Origin: Pontibacter kalidii
Lineage (GTDB): Bacteria; Bacteroidota; Bacteroidia; Cytophagales; Hymenobacteraceae
DNA: 64,000 nt
NCBI RefSeq assembly: GCF_026278245.1
Contig: NZ_CP111079.1
Location: 62,001 to 126,000, forward strand
Reading direction: 5' to 3'
Below are positions 51,974 through 61,483 of this stretch, one piece after another. The notes beneath the pieces were generated by a model that did not search any database, was not told where the DNA came from, and was given only the letters and a program-made list of their open reading frames with translations. The position numbers and the translations under genes are program-made. Each line of letters opens with the position of its first letter. Position 1 is the first letter of the stretch.

Positions 51974-52321
51974 ATGAATAAGTATATAATGTACAGTATA
52001 GGGCTAAGTTTGGCAGGATTGGGAGCCTGTACCTCTTTAAGTGAGGGCCAGGAGAACCTGCCGCCCCCTATTCCCGCCAATAAGCGGGTAACGCTTCAGC
52101 ATAACCTAGACGAGACCTTGCTTGAGCATATGGATAACCAGGCCAGCGAGATTAACCGGAAGCGTAATATAGAGCAGTTTGATCTCAACAAACCAGCCAT
52201 GACACCCAACACCCTTCGCCCGTTGCTGCTCCCTCTGGCGCCAATAGACTCTACAAGACACTTCCTGTACTGGCCAATGCAATGGGAGGTGCAGCCGCTA
52301 CCTCCAACTAACGACCAGTAA
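51974..52321 (+). CDS. small lipoprotein, unknown function
   Basis: 115 residues from MNKYIMYSIGLSLAGLGAC, where LGAC is the lipobox; frames that start earlier (51878) lack a signal. The mature part is Pro/Asn-rich without a recognised domain. Terminated at 52322-52357. Confidence 0.68.
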   Translation: MNKYIMYSIGLSLAGLGACTSLSEGQENLPPPIPANKRVTLQHNLDETLLEHMDNQASEINRKRNIEQFDLNKPAMTPNTLRPLLLPLAPIDSTRHFLYWPMQWEVQPLPPTNDQ

Positions 52322-52357
52322 AAAAGGCCTCCGCTATACTTGTAGCGGAGGCCTTTT
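52322..52357. terminator. bidirectional terminator
   Basis: AAAAGGCCTCCGCTA (52322-52336) with TAGCGGAGGCCTTTT (52343-52357); loop TACTTG. Shared by convergent genes. Confidence 0.88.
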
Positions 52358-52376
52358 CTGTTGAGGAAGTATGATA

Positions 52377-52604
52377 TTACTTTTTCTTCTTCTTCCGGTT
52401 CACATTCTCCGGTTTCTGGTCATCGCCCAAGTGCAGCTCGTCCGGCTCCAGGTCCACGTACACTTCATTCTCGGGCGGCGTGTTCTCAGATTCCCGGTCT
52501 ACTTCCCTGGGTGAGGGTTTTTTAGATACTTTGTTCTCATGATCCTTTTTCCCTAGGTTCTCCCCGTCGTCTCTCCTCGATTTTTCGCTATCGTTATGCT
52601 TCAT
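52377..52604 (-). CDS. small charged protein, unknown function
   Basis: 75 residues from MKHNDSEKSRRDDGENLGK; nearly all charged or polar, acidic middle (DLEPDELHLGDDQKPE), ending RKKKKK. It is probably disordered. A longer frame to 52730 would overlap the metG promoter. No family known. Confidence 0.5.
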   Translation of the reverse strand: MKHNDSEKSRRDDGENLGKKDHENKVSKKPSPREVDRESENTPPENEVYVDLEPDELHLGDDQKPENVNRKKKKK

Positions 52605-52719
52605 AAACAAGTATACTTTAAGGTGATGCTTTGTCTTACGGAAAAATGAAGCGTAAGTCATAGCTGAAAGCTGTTTTTGCCAATTGCCAGGGAGGCGCGG
52701 CGCAATCGCGCCGGATTTG

Positions 52720-52727
52720 TATATTTG
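52720..52727 (+). promoter_or_regulatory. -7 box of metG promoter
   Basis: TATATTTG fits TAnnTTTG, 17 bases before the ATG, so the leader is very short. Confidence 0.55.
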
Positions 52728-52744
52728 CACCTATAAGACAAAAC

Positions 52745-54784
52745 ATGACCACTACACCAAAACGCTATACTGTTACGGCCGCGCTGCCGTACGCCAACGG
52801 ACCTGTTCACATCGGGCACCTGGCCGGGGTATACCTGCCAGCCGATATCTATGTGCGCTACCTGCGCCTGCAGGGCCGCGACGTGAAGTTTATCTGCGGA
52901 TCGGATGAGCACGGCGTACCGATCACGATTCGTGCCAAGAAAGAAGGCATCACGCCGCAGCAGGCCGTGGATAAGTATCATGAGCTGATCAAAAAGTCGT
53001 TCGAGGATTTTAGGGTGTCGTTTGATGTATATGACCGTACTTCTTCTAAGATCCACCACGAAACAGCTTCTGATTTCTTCCTGCAACTCTACAACGACGG
53101 CAAGTTCATCGAGCAGACCACGCAGCAGTACTACGATGAGAAGGCGCAGCAATTCCTGGCCGACCGTTACATCGTAGGCACCTGCCCCAAGTGCGGCAAC
53201 GAGAATGCCTACGGCGACCAATGCGAGAGCTGCGGTACCTCGCTGAATGCCACCGACCTGATCAACCCCAAAAGCACGCTGAGCGGCGCTGTGCCGGTTA
53301 TGCGCGAAACGAAACACTGGTACCTGCCCTTGAACGAGTATGAGCCATGGCTGCGCGAGTGGATCGTAGAGGGCCACAAAGGCGACTGGAAATCGAATGT
53401 GTACGGGCAGTGCAAAAGCTGGATAGACCAGGGCTTGCAGCCACGCGCCGTAACCCGCGACCTGGACTGGGGCGTGCCGGTGCCGGTAGAAGGGGCTGAA
53501 GGCAAGGTGCTGTACGTGTGGTTCGATGCGCCGATCGGCTATATCTCCGCCACCAAAGCGCTTACGGATGATTGGGAGAAGTATTGGAAAGACGAGGACA
53601 CCAAGCTGGTACACTTCATCGGCAAGGATAACATCGTGTTCCACTGTATCATCTTCCCGAGCATGCTCAAGGCACACGGCGACTTTATACTTCCGGATAA
53701 CGTGCCGGCCAACGAGTTCCTGAACCTGGAAGGCGACAAGATATCTACTTCCCGTAACTGGGCGGTATGGCTGCACGAGTACCTGCAGGACTTCCCGGGC
53801 AAAGGCGACGTGCTGCGGTATACCTTGTGTGCCAATGCGCCTGAAACAAAAGACAACGATTTTACCTGGAAAGATTACCAGGCCCGCAACAACAATGAGT
53901 TGCTGGCCATACTTGGTAACTTCATCAACCGCGCGGTGGTACTTACCCAAAAGTACTACGAGGGTGCCGTGCCTACGCGTGGCGAGCTAACCGACTACGA
54001 TAAAACCGTGTTGGAGGATCTGGAGGGAATGCCGATGGTGATTGCCACCTATTTGGAGCGTTACCGTTTCCGGGATGCGCTGGCCGAACTGATGAACCTG
54101 GCCCGCCTGGGCAATAAATACCTGGCCGACACAGAGCCCTGGAAGCTGATCAAAACAGACCAGGAGCGCGTGAAAACCATCATGAACATTGCGCTGCAGA
54201 TTTCTGCCAGCCTGAGCATTCTGATGGAGCCGTTCCTGCCAACCTCTGCCGAAAAGCTGCGCAACATGCTCAACCAGGAGCAGGGCAACTGGTCTACGGC
54301 CGGTTCTGCTGACTTGCTGCCTGCCGGCCACGTAATCGGTAAGCCGGAGCTGCTGTTCGAGAAAGTGGAAGACGCCGCCGTGGAAGCCCAGGTACAGAAA
54401 CTGCTGGACACGAAAAAGGCCAACGAAATGGCAAACGCCGTGGCAGCACCTGCTAAGGAGAACATCACGTTCGAGGAGTTCTCTAAAATGGACATCCGCA
54501 TCGGTACCATCCTGGAGGCTGAGAAGGTCGCCAAAACCAAAAAGCTCCTGAAGCTCAAGATCGACACCGGGATTGACCAGCGCACGGTCGTCAGCGGCAT
54601 TGCCGAGTTCTTTAGCCCGGAAGAGATCATCGGGCAGCAGGTAAGTATATTGGTGAACCTGGCTCCGCGCGAGATCAAAGGCATCACCAGCCAGGGTATG
54701 ATCCTGATGGCCGAGAATGCCGATGGCTCGCTGGCCTTTGTGCAGCCAGGCAAAGAGATCAAGAACGGCGGAACAGTCAGCTAG
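52745..54784 (+). CDS. metG: methionyl-tRNA synthetase
   Basis: 679 residues. HIGH motif in [20 protein letters not shown] variant in [14 protein letters not shown], zinc knuckle [18 protein letters not shown], and a C-terminal Trbp111-like tRNA-binding domain (about 565-675: [17 protein letters not shown]) that dimerises the enzyme. Confidence 0.98.
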   Translation: MTTTPKRYTVTAALPYANGPVHIGHLAGVYLPADIYVRYLRLQGRDVKFICGSDEHGVPITIRAKKEGITPQQAVDKYHELIKKSFEDFRVSFDVYDRTSSKIHHETASDFFLQLYNDGKFIEQTTQQYYDEKAQQFLADRYIVGTCPKCGNENAYGDQCESCGTSLNATDLINPKSTLSGAVPVMRETKHWYLPLNEYEPWLREWIVEGHKGDWKSNVYGQCKSWIDQGLQPRAVTRDLDWGVPVPVEGAEGKVLYVWFDAPIGYISATKALTDDWEKYWKDEDTKLVHFIGKDNIVFHCIIFPSMLKAHGDFILPDNVPANEFLNLEGDKISTSRNWAVWLHEYLQDFPGKGDVLRYTLCANAPETKDNDFTWKDYQARNNNELLAILGNFINRAVVLTQKYYEGAVPTRGELTDYDKTVLEDLEGMPMVIATYLERYRFRDALAELMNLARLGNKYLADTEPWKLIKTDQERVKTIMNIALQISASLSILMEPFLPTSAEKLRNMLNQEQGNWSTAGSADLLPAGHVIGKPELLFEKVEDAAVEAQVQKLLDTKKANEMANAVAAPAKENITFEEFSKMDIRIGTILEAEKVAKTKKLLKLKIDTGIDQRTVVSGIAEFFSPEEIIGQQVSILVNLAPREIKGITSQGMILMAENADGSLAFVQPGKEIKNGGTVS

Positions 54785-54825
54785 AAGTATACTCTCACAA
54801 AGTATAAACAGTCTCTTAAAGTATA

Positions 54826-54861
54826 AACCTCACCGGTCTTAATAGGCAGGTGAGGTTTTTT
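54826..54861 (+). terminator. intrinsic terminator of metG
   Basis: AACCTCACC (54826-54834) with GGTGAGGTT (54849-54857), then TTTT. Confidence 0.8.
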
Positions 54862-54903
54862 ATTTTAATGGCAGAGGTGAAAAACGAACTTGGCAACTCC
54901 GTT

Positions 54904-56088
54904 TCAGCTATCGCTAAAGAATAACCACGCCAGCACATAGCTTAACAAAACAAGGCCTATGCCCAACGCAAAGACGGTATAGGCGAGCTTGAGCAAGCGG
55001 TATTTCCTGGACAGCACTTTTCCCTGCAGGTAGATGTTGTCGGCCATGCTGTTGTAGAGCAGGTTGTGGTCGCGCATGATGTTGCGGATACCCTCCCGGT
55101 ACGTGCCGGAGTCCAGTTGCACGAAATCTCCGAAGAAGAGAAAGTCTATCTTGTTGTCCGGTACGGCCATGTTCTTGATGTTGGGCCGGGTGGAGCGGAT
55201 GGCCAGGATAACGGTGACAAGGCAAACCACCGTGAGCAGGATGGAAGGGAGAAGCAGGTGCGGCACATCCTGAAACTTGCTGAAGAAGGACGATATCATG
55301 ATGGAGGCGATGATGGCATTCACCGAGATGAGCATGTTGGCTTTGTTATCGGCAATCACGCTTAGCTGCAGGTGGCTGGCCATAGTGGTCCGGAACATGG
55401 TTTCTATCCCTTTGCTGACCTTCTGCTCTTTCTCCTTCCGTAGGTCTTTCTTCAGGCTTTTATTCTCCTCCCAAAGTGCTTCCAGCTCGGCGTTGTCTTG
55501 GCTGAGTTCCTTGCGCTTTTTCTTTAGGAGCTTCAGGTTGCTCTCTTTGCCGCCCGAGAAGGCGCGTTTAGCGTACTTGGTAAAGTAATAATGCTTTTTG
55601 AGAAGCGTGATGTGCCTTTCGATCCAATTATACTGCCCGATTTTCGTGGTGGAGGCGCCTGCTTTCTGCTCGGCCCTGGGCACAAAGTCTTCTGCGGCCA
55701 GGAAACTGGCAACGGCATCACAAAGGGCCTCCTCCAGCAGGTCCCGGGGCTGCTGGGGATAGCGTGTGGCAGCTATGCTTTGGGATATCTTCAGTATTTC
55801 GGCCTTAGATAGGCCACTGCTCACTAAGAACTCGGTGACGGGCAGAATCTTTTGCTCCTCTAGCAGCTCCCCCTCCTCGTCGCAGTACAGGTCATGGAGC
55901 CAGGCCGCTAGCAAGAGGAGCCTATTGTCGCGCTCATTGAAGTCGCAGAACCTACTAATGGCCTCTGCCACGGCGACCAGGCTTTTGGTATGCTGCAGGT
56001 CAAACCCCACTAACTCGTTCGTGCCCTTCATCGGCAGGTGGTGCCCTACAAAGACATTCGCCCTATCCAGAATATCATCGTCTATCAT
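54904..56088 (-). CDS. HD domain plus Pycsar-effector-like (DUF5706) membrane protein
   Basis: 394 residues. N-terminal HD phosphohydrolase-like domain (QHTKSLVAVAEAISRF with H33; LLLAAWLHDLYCDEEG with H65-D66), a charged coiled coil (about 175-225), then DUF5706/PycTM: SHLQLSVIADNKANMLISVN, a pair of helices (IIASIMISSFFSKF; LLLPSILLTVVCLVTVILAI) and a last helix near the C-terminus (LAYTVFALGIGLVLLSYVL). PycTM domains are membrane-disrupting effectors activated by cyclic pyrimidines in Pycsar defence; HD-DUF5706 fusions occur widely in Bacteroidota, mostly with no known function. A class III cyclase gene is divergently placed 401 bases away. Confidence 0.88.
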   Translation of the reverse strand: MIDDDILDRANVFVGHHLPMKGTNELVGFDLQHTKSLVAVAEAISRFCDFNERDNRLLLLAAWLHDLYCDEEGELLEEQKILPVTEFLVSSGLSKAEILKISQSIAATRYPQQPRDLLEEALCDAVASFLAAEDFVPRAEQKAGASTTKIGQYNWIERHITLLKKHYYFTKYAKRAFSGGKESNLKLLKKKRKELSQDNAELEALWEENKSLKKDLRKEKEQKVSKGIETMFRTTMASHLQLSVIADNKANMLISVNAIIASIMISSFFSKFQDVPHLLLPSILLTVVCLVTVILAIRSTRPNIKNMAVPDNKIDFLFFGDFVQLDSGTYREGIRNIMRDHNLLYNSMADNIYLQGKVLSRKYRLLKLAYTVFALGIGLVLLSYVLAWLFFSDS

Positions 56089-56489
56089 TTCGCACGGTGT
56101 AAGGTTTCTACTAATTTAAAGCATGCTCCAGAGTTCATACTCGCTAGGGCAGGTATAGAACTAAGTAAAGTATTTATAGCTGTTTAGTAAGTTATGTATA
56201 CGATTTCTAGAATCATAAGAGTGTGCCTGCATACTTAGCAAATGGCGTGGTTTTTATAGTGGACTGGCGCTCTTTCGACAGGTTGCCTGTGCCTGGTGCT
56301 GGAGCGCGAGGTGTGGGGGCCACACGGGCTTCATTCCCTTTTTTATAGCAGCCTGGCGTGGCAGAAAAGCAGATACAGAATTATACACAATGTGTTCGCT
56401 GCCAGTATTCATTTTATGGCTGTTGACGTAAATATGAAGTATGGAGTATAACTATGAATTATACCTGTAATCCTGAAATTGACTAGAAT
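56089..56489. other. divergent intergenic region
   Basis: 401 bases between the HD-DUF5706 gene and the cyclase gene. No gene, no repeat module of the local families, and no full TAnnTTTG box that I can place; regulation is probably within it but not legible. Confidence 0.4.
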
Positions 56490-58478
56490 ATGAGTCGAAA
56501 TAGACAACTTGCCGCTATTATGTTTACCGATATTGAAGGGTATACGGCTATCATGCAGCATGATGAGCAGCAGGCATTGGCTCTTAAAGACCGGCACCGC
56601 GAAGTGCTGCAGCGCTATCACCAGCAATACAATGGCCGCATTGTGCAGTACTATGGCGATGGGGCGCTCAGTATGTTCCAGAGTGCCGTGAGTGCGGTAG
56701 AGTGCGCGCTGGCCATGCAGTTGGCGTACCGGCAGGCGCCACAGGTTCCGGTGCGCATGGGCCTGCACATGGGGGATGTGGTCTTCGATGAGGAGCAGCT
56801 TTTCGGAGATGGGGTAAACCTCGCCTCCCGCGTGGAGTCTCTGGGTGTGGCCGGCAGTGTGCTGATCTCTGACAAGGTACAGGATGAAGTCCTGAATCAC
56901 CCGGCTATCAAGACCTATTCCGTGGGCGTCTATCAATTCAAAAACGTGGAGCGGAAGGTGGAGGTGTTCGCCCTGGACCACGAAGGCCTGGTGAAGCCCG
57001 CCCCAAACTCCCTGAACGGGAAAACGGAGCAAAAGAAAAAATCCGCCTTGAGAACTTCAAAAAGGCCGCCGCCCAAGAGTATAGCCGTACTGCCCCTCGT
57101 GAACATGAGCAACGACCCGGAGCAGCAGTATTTCAGCGATGGGATTGCCGAGGAGATCATCAACGCCCTGTCGAACCTAAAGGACCTGAAGGTAGCGGGC
57201 CGCACCTCCTCCTTCAAGTTCGACAGAAGGAACGTGGACCTGCGGGAGGTGGGCGAAAAGCTTGGCGTGAGCACGGTGCTGGAGGGCAGTGTGCGCAAAC
57301 AGGGGGAGCGCTTTCGTATCACGGTCCAGCTGACCAAAGTAGAGGACGGGTTCCATATGTGGTCGGAGAGGTATGACGGGGATATGCACGATATCTTTGC
57401 GGTGCAGGACCAGATCGCGACGGAAATAACCGAGAAAATGAAGGTAACCCTGCTGGGCAAAGGCCGGAGCAAGATACGGGAAACTTCTACCCATAACTCG
57501 GAGGCTTATGAACTATACCTGAAAGGCAGGTTCTACCTTAACAGGAGGGGCACTTATATCATCACAGGTATAAAATTCCTGGAGCAGGCCATCAAGCTGG
57601 ACCCTGGCTTTGCCCTGGCGCATGCCGAGTATGCCGACGCCAACCTGATGGCCGGCCTTTACGGGCTGGTGCCGCCCAACAAGGTGATGCTCAAAGCCAG
57701 GCGATCCGCCGAAACGGCTCTTAAGCTGAACCCCATGCTCTGTGAAACCTATTGTGCGCTCGGATCTTACTATTGCTACATCTGGGACCTGCCCGAAGCG
57801 GAAAAGAACTTCCTGAAGTCGATAGAGCTGAACCCTAGCTATGCGCCGGCCCATGTCCGGTACGGGTTGAATTACCTGGCCTGGATGAAGGGGGATTTCG
57901 CCAAAGCGGAGGAGCATGGTCGGAAGGCCATCAAACTAGAGCCGCTTAGCGCCATCTGCTTCGGCATCTACGCCCAGATTCTGCACACGGCCGGCAAGTT
58001 CAGTGAGGCGCTGGAAGCTTGTAAAACCGGGTTGGAGCTGGACGGCAGTTCCTTCCTGTGCCTGCTGTATGAAGGATATTCCTACCTGTTCCTGAAGCAG
58101 TATGAGAAGGCGCTGGCCTGTTTTGAGCGGTTGATGGTGCTCTCGGACAGGCATAACTTCGTACACGGAGCCCTGATCATGACATTGAGCAAGATGGGGG
58201 ACCTGGAGCGGGCGCGTCAGGAGCTCAGCAACCTCAAGGAGCGGGCCCAAAGGGAGTACATCGTGTGCACGGTGATAGGAATAGCGGCTGGCTGGGTAAA
58301 CGATAGCCTGGATGAGGCCTTCCATTACTTCGAAAAAGGCTATCGGGAGCATGACCCCCTGCTGGTCTCGCTCAAGCACGAGCACTGGGTTTCCGATGCT
58401 ATCAGGGCGGACCCACGCTACCCGAAACTGCTGGAGAAAATGAACAATCGCAACCTCCTGCGGTACCAGAGCAGGTAG
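56490..58478 (+). CDS. class III nucleotidyl cyclase with TolB-like and TPR domains
   Basis: 662 residues. Cyclase domain (1-150): metal Asp D14 in IMFTDIEGYTAIM and D57 in VQYYGDGALSMF, transition-state N110 and R114 in GDGVNLASRVE. The positions that choose adenine in adenylate cyclases (Lys before GD and Asp before FG) are Q53 and Q103. Residues about 190-330 are a TolB N-terminal/FlgO-like domain (IAVLPLVNMSNDPEQQYFSDGIAEEI), and 340-655 hold TPRs. No membrane segment. Produces a cyclic nucleotide of uncertain base. Divergent from the Pycsar-effector-like gene. Confidence 0.9.
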   Translation: MSRNRQLAAIMFTDIEGYTAIMQHDEQQALALKDRHREVLQRYHQQYNGRIVQYYGDGALSMFQSAVSAVECALAMQLAYRQAPQVPVRMGLHMGDVVFDEEQLFGDGVNLASRVESLGVAGSVLISDKVQDEVLNHPAIKTYSVGVYQFKNVERKVEVFALDHEGLVKPAPNSLNGKTEQKKKSALRTSKRPPPKSIAVLPLVNMSNDPEQQYFSDGIAEEIINALSNLKDLKVAGRTSSFKFDRRNVDLREVGEKLGVSTVLEGSVRKQGERFRITVQLTKVEDGFHMWSERYDGDMHDIFAVQDQIATEITEKMKVTLLGKGRSKIRETSTHNSEAYELYLKGRFYLNRRGTYIITGIKFLEQAIKLDPGFALAHAEYADANLMAGLYGLVPPNKVMLKARRSAETALKLNPMLCETYCALGSYYCYIWDLPEAEKNFLKSIELNPSYAPAHVRYGLNYLAWMKGDFAKAEEHGRKAIKLEPLSAICFGIYAQILHTAGKFSEALEACKTGLELDGSSFLCLLYEGYSYLFLKQYEKALACFERLMVLSDRHNFVHGALIMTLSKMGDLERARQELSNLKERAQREYIVCTVIGIAAGWVNDSLDEAFHYFEKGYREHDPLLVSLKHEHWVSDAIRADPRYPKLLEKMNNRNLLRYQSR

Positions 58479-58502
58479 TTGGGCGGCGCTTTCATCAGGA
58501 GT

Positions 58503-58561
58503 AGTTGCGTCCAGCGAGGCAGGTCTAGCCCACGGCTACGCCTGCCTCGCTGGACGCAACT
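58503..58561. repeat. 21-bp perfect inverted repeat
   Basis: AGTTGCGTCCAGCGAGGCAGG (first 20 given as AGTTGCGTCCAGCGAGGCAG) at 58503-58523 and its complement at 58541-58561, 17-base spacer. The right arm encodes the last residues of the MFS protein, and the left lies between convergent genes. No T run, so a plain terminator is unlikely, though it may still block transcription. Confidence 0.65.
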
Positions 58562-59790
58562 GTGGCTTTCCCGTTTAGCCGCGCCCGCTCTATATGCTGT
58601 ACTACAAAGTATAGACCTATGCTTACCACTATGGCCAGTACGCTCAGCACCCACCAAAGCGTGCCGAAGCTGTAGCGGGAGGCAATGGTGGTGCCCAGAA
58701 AAGGGGCAACCACGTGCGCCGCGGCATACGAAATGGTGTACAGTCCCAGGTAAGAACCGCGGTTCCGGTGGTTGGAGCGCTCCACGGAGATAGTGGCCAT
58801 AAAGGGCATCACGAGTATCTCCGAGAAGCTGAGCAGCACCATGGCGATGTACAGCAATGCAATGTGCTGCCCCAGGTTTAGAACCACGAAAGAAGAGCCC
58901 AGCACTAGCACACCTACAGGTATGAGCCACGACTTCTTTATTTTATCGCCGATCAGGTAAACCAGGATCATCTCGAAGAGGAAGACGATAAACCCGTTCA
59001 GGGCCAGCAGCGTGCCGATACGGCCTTCGGGCAGCACGTACACCTGGCGGTAGTAAAGCGGCAGGGTGGAGAGCAGCTGGAAAAACAGGATCGCGAAGCC
59101 GCAGTTGAGAAGTATAAAAACAAGATACATGCCATCGGCATACGGAGAGCGCACCTTTTCCATACTTGCCGCAGCAGTAGCCGCTTCCTTCTGCGGTTTG
59201 TGCCCCTGCCGTTTCCTGAAGTAGATAAAGAAGAACAGGCCCGCCAACATGGAGGCAACGCCATCGCCGATAAATAGGAACTTGTAGGAGATGGCCGCCA
59301 CCAGGCCCCCTATTGCCGGGCCTATGGAAAAGCCCAGGTTCAGGGCCATCCGGTTAAGGGAGAAAGCCCTGGTGACGTTCTCGGGCCTGGCGTAATGCGC
59401 AATGGAGGCAGAGTTGGCAGGGCGGAGCATATCGTTTACCAGGCTAAGTATAAAAACACCCGCCGCAATGAACTGGAATCGCTCCAGGAACAGGAACATG
59501 AAGTATAAACTGCCGCCAACGGTGAGGCTGAACAGCTGCACCCGAAAATGACCGACCCTATCGGTTAGCCAGCCTCCTAGGAACGAGCCGCACACGGCAC
59601 CAAGGCCATAGATGCTAAGGATGAGACCGGCCTCTCTCAACGTGTAGCCAAGCGACTCTGTCAGGTAAACCCCCAGGAACGGTATCACCATGGCCCCGCT
59701 TCTGTTAATGAACATGATGAGCGAGAGCATCCAGGCGGGGCGGGAGAGGCCACCGAAGGCGTTGCGGTAGAGCAGGAGAATTCTTTTCAT
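58525..59790 (-). CDS. MFS transporter
   Basis: 421 residues, 12 predicted helices. GSFLGGWLTDRVGHFRVQL is the MFS motif A between helices 2 and 3; LNLGFSIGPAIGGLV resembles motif C of drug/H+ antiporters. Probably an exporter or sugar/drug transporter; substrate unknown. Monocistronic. Confidence 0.92.
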   Translation of the reverse strand: MKRILLLYRNAFGGLSRPAWMLSLIMFINRSGAMVIPFLGVYLTESLGYTLREAGLILSIYGLGAVCGSFLGGWLTDRVGHFRVQLFSLTVGGSLYFMFLFLERFQFIAAGVFILSLVNDMLRPANSASIAHYARPENVTRAFSLNRMALNLGFSIGPAIGGLVAAISYKFLFIGDGVASMLAGLFFFIYFRKRQGHKPQKEAATAAASMEKVRSPYADGMYLVFILLNCGFAILFFQLLSTLPLYYRQVYVLPEGRIGTLLALNGFIVFLFEMILVYLIGDKIKKSWLIPVGVLVLGSSFVVLNLGQHIALLYIAMVLLSFSEILVMPFMATISVERSNHRNRGSYLGLYTISYAAAHVVAPFLGTTIASRYSFGTLWWVLSVLAIVVSIGLYFVVQHIERARLNGKATVASSEAGVAVG

Positions 59791-59872
59791 AGCAGTGGCC
59801 CCAAAGGATGGGGCAAAGGCAAATGTATACTTTCGGGGGGAGATTTCGGCTGCTGCTCACCTAAAAGTATAA

Positions 59873-59901
59873 GCCCCTCACAAGTATAAACCGGGAGGGG
59901 C
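59873..59901 (-). terminator. probable terminator of pth
   Basis: GCCCCTC (59873-59879) with GAGGGGC (59895-59901); loop contains AGTATA; T-rich on the minus strand. Confidence 0.5.
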
Positions 59902-59923
59902 CTCTGGCATTCTTATATGAGCC

Positions 59924-60487
59924 TTACTTCGTGTTATACTGGTTCATGGTGCGCTCCAGGCCAATGGTGCCAAAGGCGATGGCGGAGTCGGCTGCTTTCT
60001 CGATCAGCGACTGCAGCTCGATGCTTTCGTCTTCGCTGAACTTGCTCAGCACATAATCCACCTGCTTGCCTTTGTGGAAGGCATCGCCGACGCCGAAGCG
60101 CAGGCGCGGGTAATTGTTGTGCCCCAGCGTCTGCTCGATGTGCTTTAGGCCGTTGTGGCCGCCGGCACTGCCCTTGGCGCGTATGCGCAGCTTGCCAAAA
60201 GGCAGGGCAATGTCGTCGGTGATCACCAGCATCTGGTCGGGCGTTAGCTTCAGGGAATTTAAATAATGGCCCACGGCTTTGCCACTCAGGTTCATGTAGG
60301 TGGTTGGTTTTACCAGCACAAAAGTGCGGCCCTTGGTTTTAATCTCTGTTACGAAGGCATGGCGGCTCACGTCAAAGTTGCCCCCATACTTGCTTGCCAG
60401 GTAGTCCAGCACCATAAAACCGATGTTGTGGCGTGTCTCAGCGTATTCGGGGCCAATGTTGCCCAGCCCCACAATCAGGTATTTCAT
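59924..60487 (-). CDS. pth: peptidyl-tRNA hydrolase
   Basis: 187 residues from MKYLIVGLGNIGPEY, the canonical opening. Catalytic His in TRHNIGFMVLD, Asn in TYMNLSGKAVG, and ITDDIALPFGKLRIRAKGSAGGHNGLKHIE. It recycles tRNA from drop-off peptidyl-tRNA. An upstream in-frame ATG (60568) would add 27 residues of plausible codon use (TIKKWLGISS...), so a longer form cannot be excluded. Downstream of rplY, the usual gene order. Confidence 0.95.
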   Translation of the reverse strand: MKYLIVGLGNIGPEYAETRHNIGFMVLDYLASKYGGNFDVSRHAFVTEIKTKGRTFVLVKPTTYMNLSGKAVGHYLNSLKLTPDQMLVITDDIALPFGKLRIRAKGSAGGHNGLKHIEQTLGHNNYPRLRFGVGDAFHKGKQVDYVLSKFSEDESIELQSLIEKAADSAIAFGTIGLERTMNQYNTK

Positions 60488-60709
60488 ATGTGTATCTTCG
60501 GCAGCGGCGGCTCCGGCAGAGGAGATACCCAGCCACTTTTTTATCGTGTTAATTGTTGGATTGCTCAAGGTCTTACTAGCTGATTGTTTATTGTTTGGAA
60601 GGCATATAAAAATGTGCTGCTGTATAAATTCGTTGCCTTACGAGCAACAACTTATAGTTTGGAGCTGAATAACAGGTAACAATAAACAGTTTAACCTAAA
60701 ACAGAAGCA

Positions 60710-60747
60710 AAAAGTCCTGCCCCGCTCAGAGCAGGACAGGACTTTTG
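60710..60747 (-). terminator. terminator after rplY
   Basis: AAAAGTCCTG (60710-60719) with CAGGACTTTT (60737-60746); T run on the minus strand. It separates rplY from pth, so pth may rely on readthrough or its own promoter. Confidence 0.75.
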
Positions 60748-60775
60748 ATAATATTCTGAGCTGTGGCTCAAGAAA

Positions 60776-61360
60776 TTACTTTTTACCACGAGCCTCCTCC
60801 ATCTGTGCACTCTTAAGGGCACGCGGAATAGTTACGGTAGCAATTGGAGCGCTTGGGTTAGTCAGGATTTCGTAGTTATCCGGCTGGATTTTAGAAACCT
60901 TGATAGACTTGCCAAGTTCCAGGTCAGAGATGTTTACCTCTACGAAGTCTGGCAGGTTAGCAGGAAGCGCCTTGATCTTGATAGAACGCAGCTTGGTTAC
61001 CAGCTTACCACCAGCCAATACACCAGGAGAAACACCAACGAACTTAACCGGAACGTCAATCTTCACTGGCTTGTCGTCCTGCAGCTCCAGAAAGTCAACG
61101 TGCAGCAGCATTTCGTTTACCGGGTGGAACTGAGAATCCTGAAGGATGGCGCGGTAGTGCGTACCCTCAATGTTCAGGTCTACCTCGTGTACCTCCGGCG
61201 TGTAAATCAGATCGCGGAACAGGATAGCTGGAGCATAGAAGTGAACTTGCTCTTGGCCACCGTACAGTACGCCCGGTATTAAAGACTCATTGCGCAGCTC
61301 TTTCGACTGCTGCTTGCCGAGATTTGCTCTTTTAAACCCTATAATCTCTAACGTTTTCAT
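60776..61360 (-). CDS. rplY: 50S ribosomal protein L25/general stress protein Ctc
   Basis: 194 residues: N-terminal L25 domain binding 5S rRNA (GFKRANLGKQQSKELRNESLIPGVLYGG) and C-terminal TL5/CTC domain (VPVKFVGVSPGVLAGGKLV). A TACCTTTG box precedes it. Confidence 0.96.
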   Translation of the reverse strand: MKTLEIIGFKRANLGKQQSKELRNESLIPGVLYGGQEQVHFYAPAILFRDLIYTPEVHEVDLNIEGTHYRAILQDSQFHPVNEMLLHVDFLELQDDKPVKIDVPVKFVGVSPGVLAGGKLVTKLRSIKIKALPANLPDFVEVNISDLELGKSIKVSKIQPDNYEILTNPSAPIATVTIPRALKSAQMEEARGKK

Positions 61361-61385
61361 AAAAATGTTTTTAAAAATGAAGCTG

Positions 61386-61393
61386 CAAAGGTA
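61386..61393 (-). promoter_or_regulatory. -7 box of rplY promoter
   Basis: CAAAGGTA on the plus strand reads TACCTTTG on the minus strand, 26 bases before the start. Confidence 0.5.
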
Positions 61394-61483
61394 TGGCTTT
61401 TTTTGATAATTTGTTAACCCTTGTTCGTTATTAGATTATTTTATTGGGAGCGAATAACGACTAACCAATAACCAAGCACGAAG

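Noticed and set aside
52658..53950. 430-codon open frame antisense to metG
   Set aside because: Long antisense frames are common opposite GC-rich codons; the translation has no family character while metG is complete. The same applies to 28562-29608 (opposite fbp), 33472-34686 (opposite the PorE-like gene) and 9648-10961 (opposite the symporter).
54904..58478. Calling the pair a confirmed Pycsar system
   Set aside because: The cyclase has the TolB-TPR layout of general signalling proteins, the genes are divergent, and HD-DUF5706 proteins are widespread in the phylum.
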